Source: Dehalococcoidia bacterium (GTDB lineage: Bacteria; Chloroflexota; Dehalococcoidia; Dehalococcoidales; E44-bin46). From it: a stretch of 17,863 bases of DNA. Made by a program: the position numbers and the translations under genes. Shown here one piece after another: positions 15,985 through 17,863 of this stretch. Numbering within the stretch: the first letter of the stretch is position 1; each line of letters starts with the position of its first letter. The notes under the pieces are model-generated. The model had not been told where the DNA came from and made no database searches. It saw only the letters and a list, made by a program, of their open reading frames with translations. The stretch is from the NCBI GenBank assembly GCA_004376105.1, contig SOKA01000081.1, positions 1 through 17,863 on the forward strand. The letters run 5' to 3'.

Positions 15985-16014
15985 TTGACCAGCCGAGAGT
16001 ATGAAAGCTATAAT
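15985..16014 (+). promoter_or_regulatory. Predicted sigma-70-type promoter for mtaB
   Basis: The -35 box is TTGACC (15985-15990) and the -10 box is TATAAT (16009-16014), with an 18-bp spacer. Transcription would start near 16021, leaving only about 16 bases before the TTG start at 16037. AGGAGG at 16031-16036 is the only ribosome-site-like sequence in this leader. Confidence 0.7.
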
Positions 16015-16036
16015 GCCCGTGTAATGGGATAGGAGG

Positions 16037-17338
16037 TTGGTTAAGACGGGTAAAAGGTCTGAAAGCACAAGGGTTGCCTTGGATAGCCTGGGCTGTAAGC
16101 TCAATCAGGCCGAGACAGAGCTTTTAGCCAGACAATTTGCTGAAGCAGGGTATCAGCTAGTATCTCCGGCTGGTGAGGCTGATGTCTATATACTAAATAC
16201 ATGCACAGTTACTCATATCGCCGACAGTAAATCCCGACATCGGCTCAGATTGGCTCATCGTCGAAATCCTGATGCCTTGCTGGTAGCCACTGGTTGCTAT
16301 GCTCAACGAGTCCCCCAGGAATTGGCTCAGATTGAAGGGGTTAGCCTTGTCTTGGGCAATAATGAAAAGCAGTATCTACTCCAGCTACTGGAGGAGGCTG
16401 GCTGTATAGGCAGTCCAGTCTCTGTTCAACAGGATTCAACTATCAACCATTATACTGGTTTCAGGACTCGTGCCTTGGTTAAAGTTCAGGATGGTTGTAA
16501 TAGCTTTTGCTCCTACTGCATTGTCCCCCTGGTGAGGGGCAGGGAGAAGAGTTTACCTGTTGACCAGGTTGTTGCCGAAGTCAGACATCGGGTGGCTCAA
16601 GGCTATAAAGAGGTGGTGTTAACCGGGGTCAAGATTGGTTCCTATAATTATGATGGGGTTAATCTAAAGGGCTTGCTGGAGCATATCTTAATTGAGACCG
16701 GTGTAGAAAGGTTAAGGCTGTCATCTCTCCAGCCCCAGGAAATCTCCCCTGAGCTTATCGGACTATGGCGTAACCAAAGGCTATGCCCTCATTTTCACCT
16801 ATCACTTCAGAGTGGCAGCGATGAGGTGCTCAGTCGGATGAAGCGGCACTACTCCCTTAGCCATTATGAGGAGTCGGTATCTTTAATTCGGACTCTATTA
16901 CCTGAGGCAGCTATCACTACTGACATTATGGTTGGCTTCCCCGGTGAGACCTCAGCAGAGTTTGAGCAGAGTTATAACTTTTGCCAAAAGATGGAGTTTG
17001 CCCGGATTCACGTCTTTTCCTACTCACCGCGCCAGGGAACTCAAGCTGCCCAACTCCCCCAGCCGGTAGGGGACAAAATTAAAAAGCAGCGAAGCCAGAA
17101 GATGCTTTCTTTAGCCAAAGAAAGCGCCCAGAACTTCAGCCAGCGATTTTTAGGCAAGACGATGGCGGTATTATTTGAGCACCAGTCTAATGGTGCCTGG
17201 TCTGGCCTCACCAATAACTATATAAAGGTGTATACCAAAAGTAGCGCTGATTTAACCAATAAACTGCTGCCGGTAAAACTGGTAGAAGTTAGGAGAGATG
17301 GGGTGTTGGGGGGAGCGGAGAGTAGACGACTCAAGTGA
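16037..17338 (+). CDS. mtaB: MtaB, tRNA threonylcarbamoyladenosine methylthiotransferase
   Basis: A 433-residue radical SAM methylthiotransferase that converts t6A37 to ms2t6A37 in tRNAs reading ANN codons. The UPF0004 domain has LGCKLNQ (C20), LNTCTVTH (C56) and ATGCYAQ (C87), which hold the second [4Fe-4S] cluster. The radical SAM motif is C154/C158/C161 (DGCNSFCSYC), and a TRAM domain lies at the C-terminus (about 370-430). LGCKxNQ and the TCTVT form point to the MtaB rather than the MiaB or RimO branch. The start is TTG: an in-frame stop is 15 bases upstream and there is no ATG before the first motif. AGGAGG directly abuts this TTG, an unusually close spacing, so the true start could be slightly different. 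It is a housekeeping gene, divergent from the redox operon. Confidence 0.9.
   Translation: MVKTGKRSESTRVALDSLGCKLNQAETELLARQFAEAGYQLVSPAGEADVYILNTCTVTHIADSKSRHRLRLAHRRNPDALLVATGCYAQRVPQELAQIEGVSLVLGNNEKQYLLQLLEEAGCIGSPVSVQQDSTINHYTGFRTRALVKVQDGCNSFCSYCIVPLVRGREKSLPVDQVVAEVRHRVAQGYKEVVLTGVKIGSYNYDGVNLKGLLEHILIETGVERLRLSSLQPQEISPELIGLWRNQRLCPHFHLSLQSGSDEVLSRMKRHYSLSHYEESVSLIRTLLPEAAITTDIMVGFPGETSAEFEQSYNFCQKMEFARIHVFSYSPRQGTQAAQLPQPVGDKIKKQRSQKMLSLAKESAQNFSQRFLGKTMAVLFEHQSNGAWSGLTNNYIKVYTKSSADLTNKLLPVKLVEVRRDGVLGGAESRRLK
16322..16384 (+). repeat. 63-bp direct repeat within mtaB, second copy at 2-64
   Basis: Codons 96-116 of mtaB are identical to positions 2-64. The two copies are in direct orientation, 16,320 bp apart, and enclose the whole minus-strand operon. 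Confidence 0.9.
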
Positions 17339-17360
17339 AGTATAGGAAGGAGATGGCAAT

Positions 17361-17621
17361 ATGATGAAAAAACCTTGGCTTGCCGCCGTTCTAAATTTTT
17401 TCTTTTTTGGTGTCGGATATATCTATGTTGGCAGGAGAGTGTTGTTTGGGATACTGCTTATTATCGTAGGAATCGTGGACAGTATATTTTGGCTTTCTAC
17501 AGGTTCTATGCCCCCTCAATTCATTGCTACTACCTTTGTTATTTCGGGGGCATTTGCTTATGACGGATATAAGGATGCAGAGGAGCGAAATAAGTTAGGG
17601 TCTAGAGGCGATGTGGTTTGA
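17361..17621 (+). CDS. Small membrane protein, TM2-like
   Basis: An 86-residue hydrophobic protein with about three membrane segments: residues 6-20 (LAAVLNFFFFGVGYIYV), 25-42 (VLFGILLIIVGIVDSIF) and 52-66 (FIATTFVISGAFAYD). Charged Lys/Arg residues lie between the first two and at the soluble tail. The GxGYIYVGRR turn resembles the GxxxFYxG motif of TM2-domain proteins, but I would not assign it firmly. The ATG at 17361 has AAGGAG at 17346-17351, and the gene follows mtaB by 22 bases, so the two may be cotranscribed. Its function is unknown; no partner is evident. Confidence 0.7.
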   Translation: MMKKPWLAAVLNFFFFGVGYIYVGRRVLFGILLIIVGIVDSIFWLSTGSMPPQFIATTFVISGAFAYDGYKDAEERNKLGSRGDVV

Positions 17622-17651
17622 TTGGCTGCCTAGATTTTGTATATCGCCCAT

Positions 17652-17863
17652 TTAGCCTGTATCAATTCCCAAAACCACTGAGGTCTCAATCTGCCGCTGG
17701 GGGATGTCCCAGTAAGTCTTCAGTAGTTCATCCTTGTTGGGCAGTAGTTTAAAGCCGTACTTGACATAAAATTCTATTGCCCAGTAAGCATCAGCCCAGG
17801 TCCCTACCAGCAGGCGAGAAGTAGTAACCAGACCCTTAAGGTACTCCAGGAGTTTAGCGGCTA
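17652..17863 (-). CDS. GNAT-type N-acetyltransferase, C-terminal part (cut by window end)
   Basis: An open frame enters from the right edge and stops at 17652-17654, giving about 69 residues. GTWADAYWAIEFYVKYGF is typical of the acetyl-CoA-binding end of GNAT proteins, and the tail YWDIPQRQIETSVVLG matches a GNAT subgroup in which this Trp-Ile-Pro-x-Arg-Gln-x-Glu-Thr-Ser ending is usual. The start and the substrate-binding part are outside the window. The gene converges on the small membrane protein gene with only 30 bases between the stops and no clear terminator. Confidence 0.75.
   Translation of the reverse strand, partial: AAKLLEYLKGLVTTSRLLVGTWADAYWAIEFYVKYGFKLLPNKDELLKTYWDIPQRQIETSVVLGIDTG

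Noticed and set aside
15910..16104. N-terminal extension of hdrA copy 2 by 65 residues
   Set aside because: The extension runs across the predicted -10/-35 boxes and overlaps the divergent mtaB gene; it has no HdrA homology, whereas ATG 15909 has GGAGG upstream and aligns with copy 1.

Overview
The window (about 17.9 kb) looks like chromosomal DNA from a strict anaerobe. The redox gene families (paired 1,000-residue HdrA proteins with MvhD partners, and Flox-type NADH:acceptor subunits), the moderate GC content and the frequent TTG/GTG starts fit an uncultured Chloroflexota (Dehalococcoidia-like) lineage. A Desulfobacterota or Firmicutes origin cannot be excluded from sequence alone. There is no rRNA, tRNA, CRISPR or recognisable transposase.

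Layout. Positions 1-84 hold a frameshifted remnant of an mtaB-like gene (+ strand), followed by about 180 bp with no gene. From 15909 down to 266 twelve genes run head to tail on the minus strand with gaps of at most about 75 bp, so one long operon is plausible. Reading in the direction of transcription: hdrA copy 2, mvhD with a winged-helix tail, hdrA copy 1, short mvhD, three Flox-like subunits (two Fe-S proteins and a FAD/NAD(P)/[2Fe-2S] protein), an HdrC-HdrB fusion, a small unrecognised protein, a small four-Cys redox/zinc protein, a class I SAM methyltransferase, a radical SAM enzyme and an AMP-forming CoA ligase-like protein. Divergently, on the plus strand from 16037, lie mtaB (tRNA methylthiotransferase) and a small membrane protein. 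The window ends in the C-terminal part of a GNAT acetyltransferase on the minus strand.

How the parts may work together. The first eight minus-strand genes read as a soluble Hdr-Flox type flavin-based electron bifurcation complex: NAD(P)H enters at the FloxA-like protein, electrons pass through Fe-S subunits and MvhD to HdrA, and are split between a disulfide-reducing HdrB site and a low-potential ferredoxin. The last four or five genes match in content and order the uncharacterised Desulfovibrio DVU_1553-1557-type neighbourhood (CoA ligase, radical SAM 'TrsS'-type enzyme, DVU_1556-type methyltransferase, DVU_1557-type redox protein). Its product is unknown. Finding this module fused to the end of an Hdr-Flox operon is the most interesting aspect: it suggests, as inference only, that the unknown pathway makes or uses a thiol/disulfide or needs low-potential electrons supplied by the bifurcating complex.

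The two hdrA-mvhD units are a tandem duplication (constant offset of 3,819 bp) with tracts of perfect DNA identity. A back-to-back promoter pair at 15955-16014 separates the operon from mtaB and fixes the start of hdrA copy 2.
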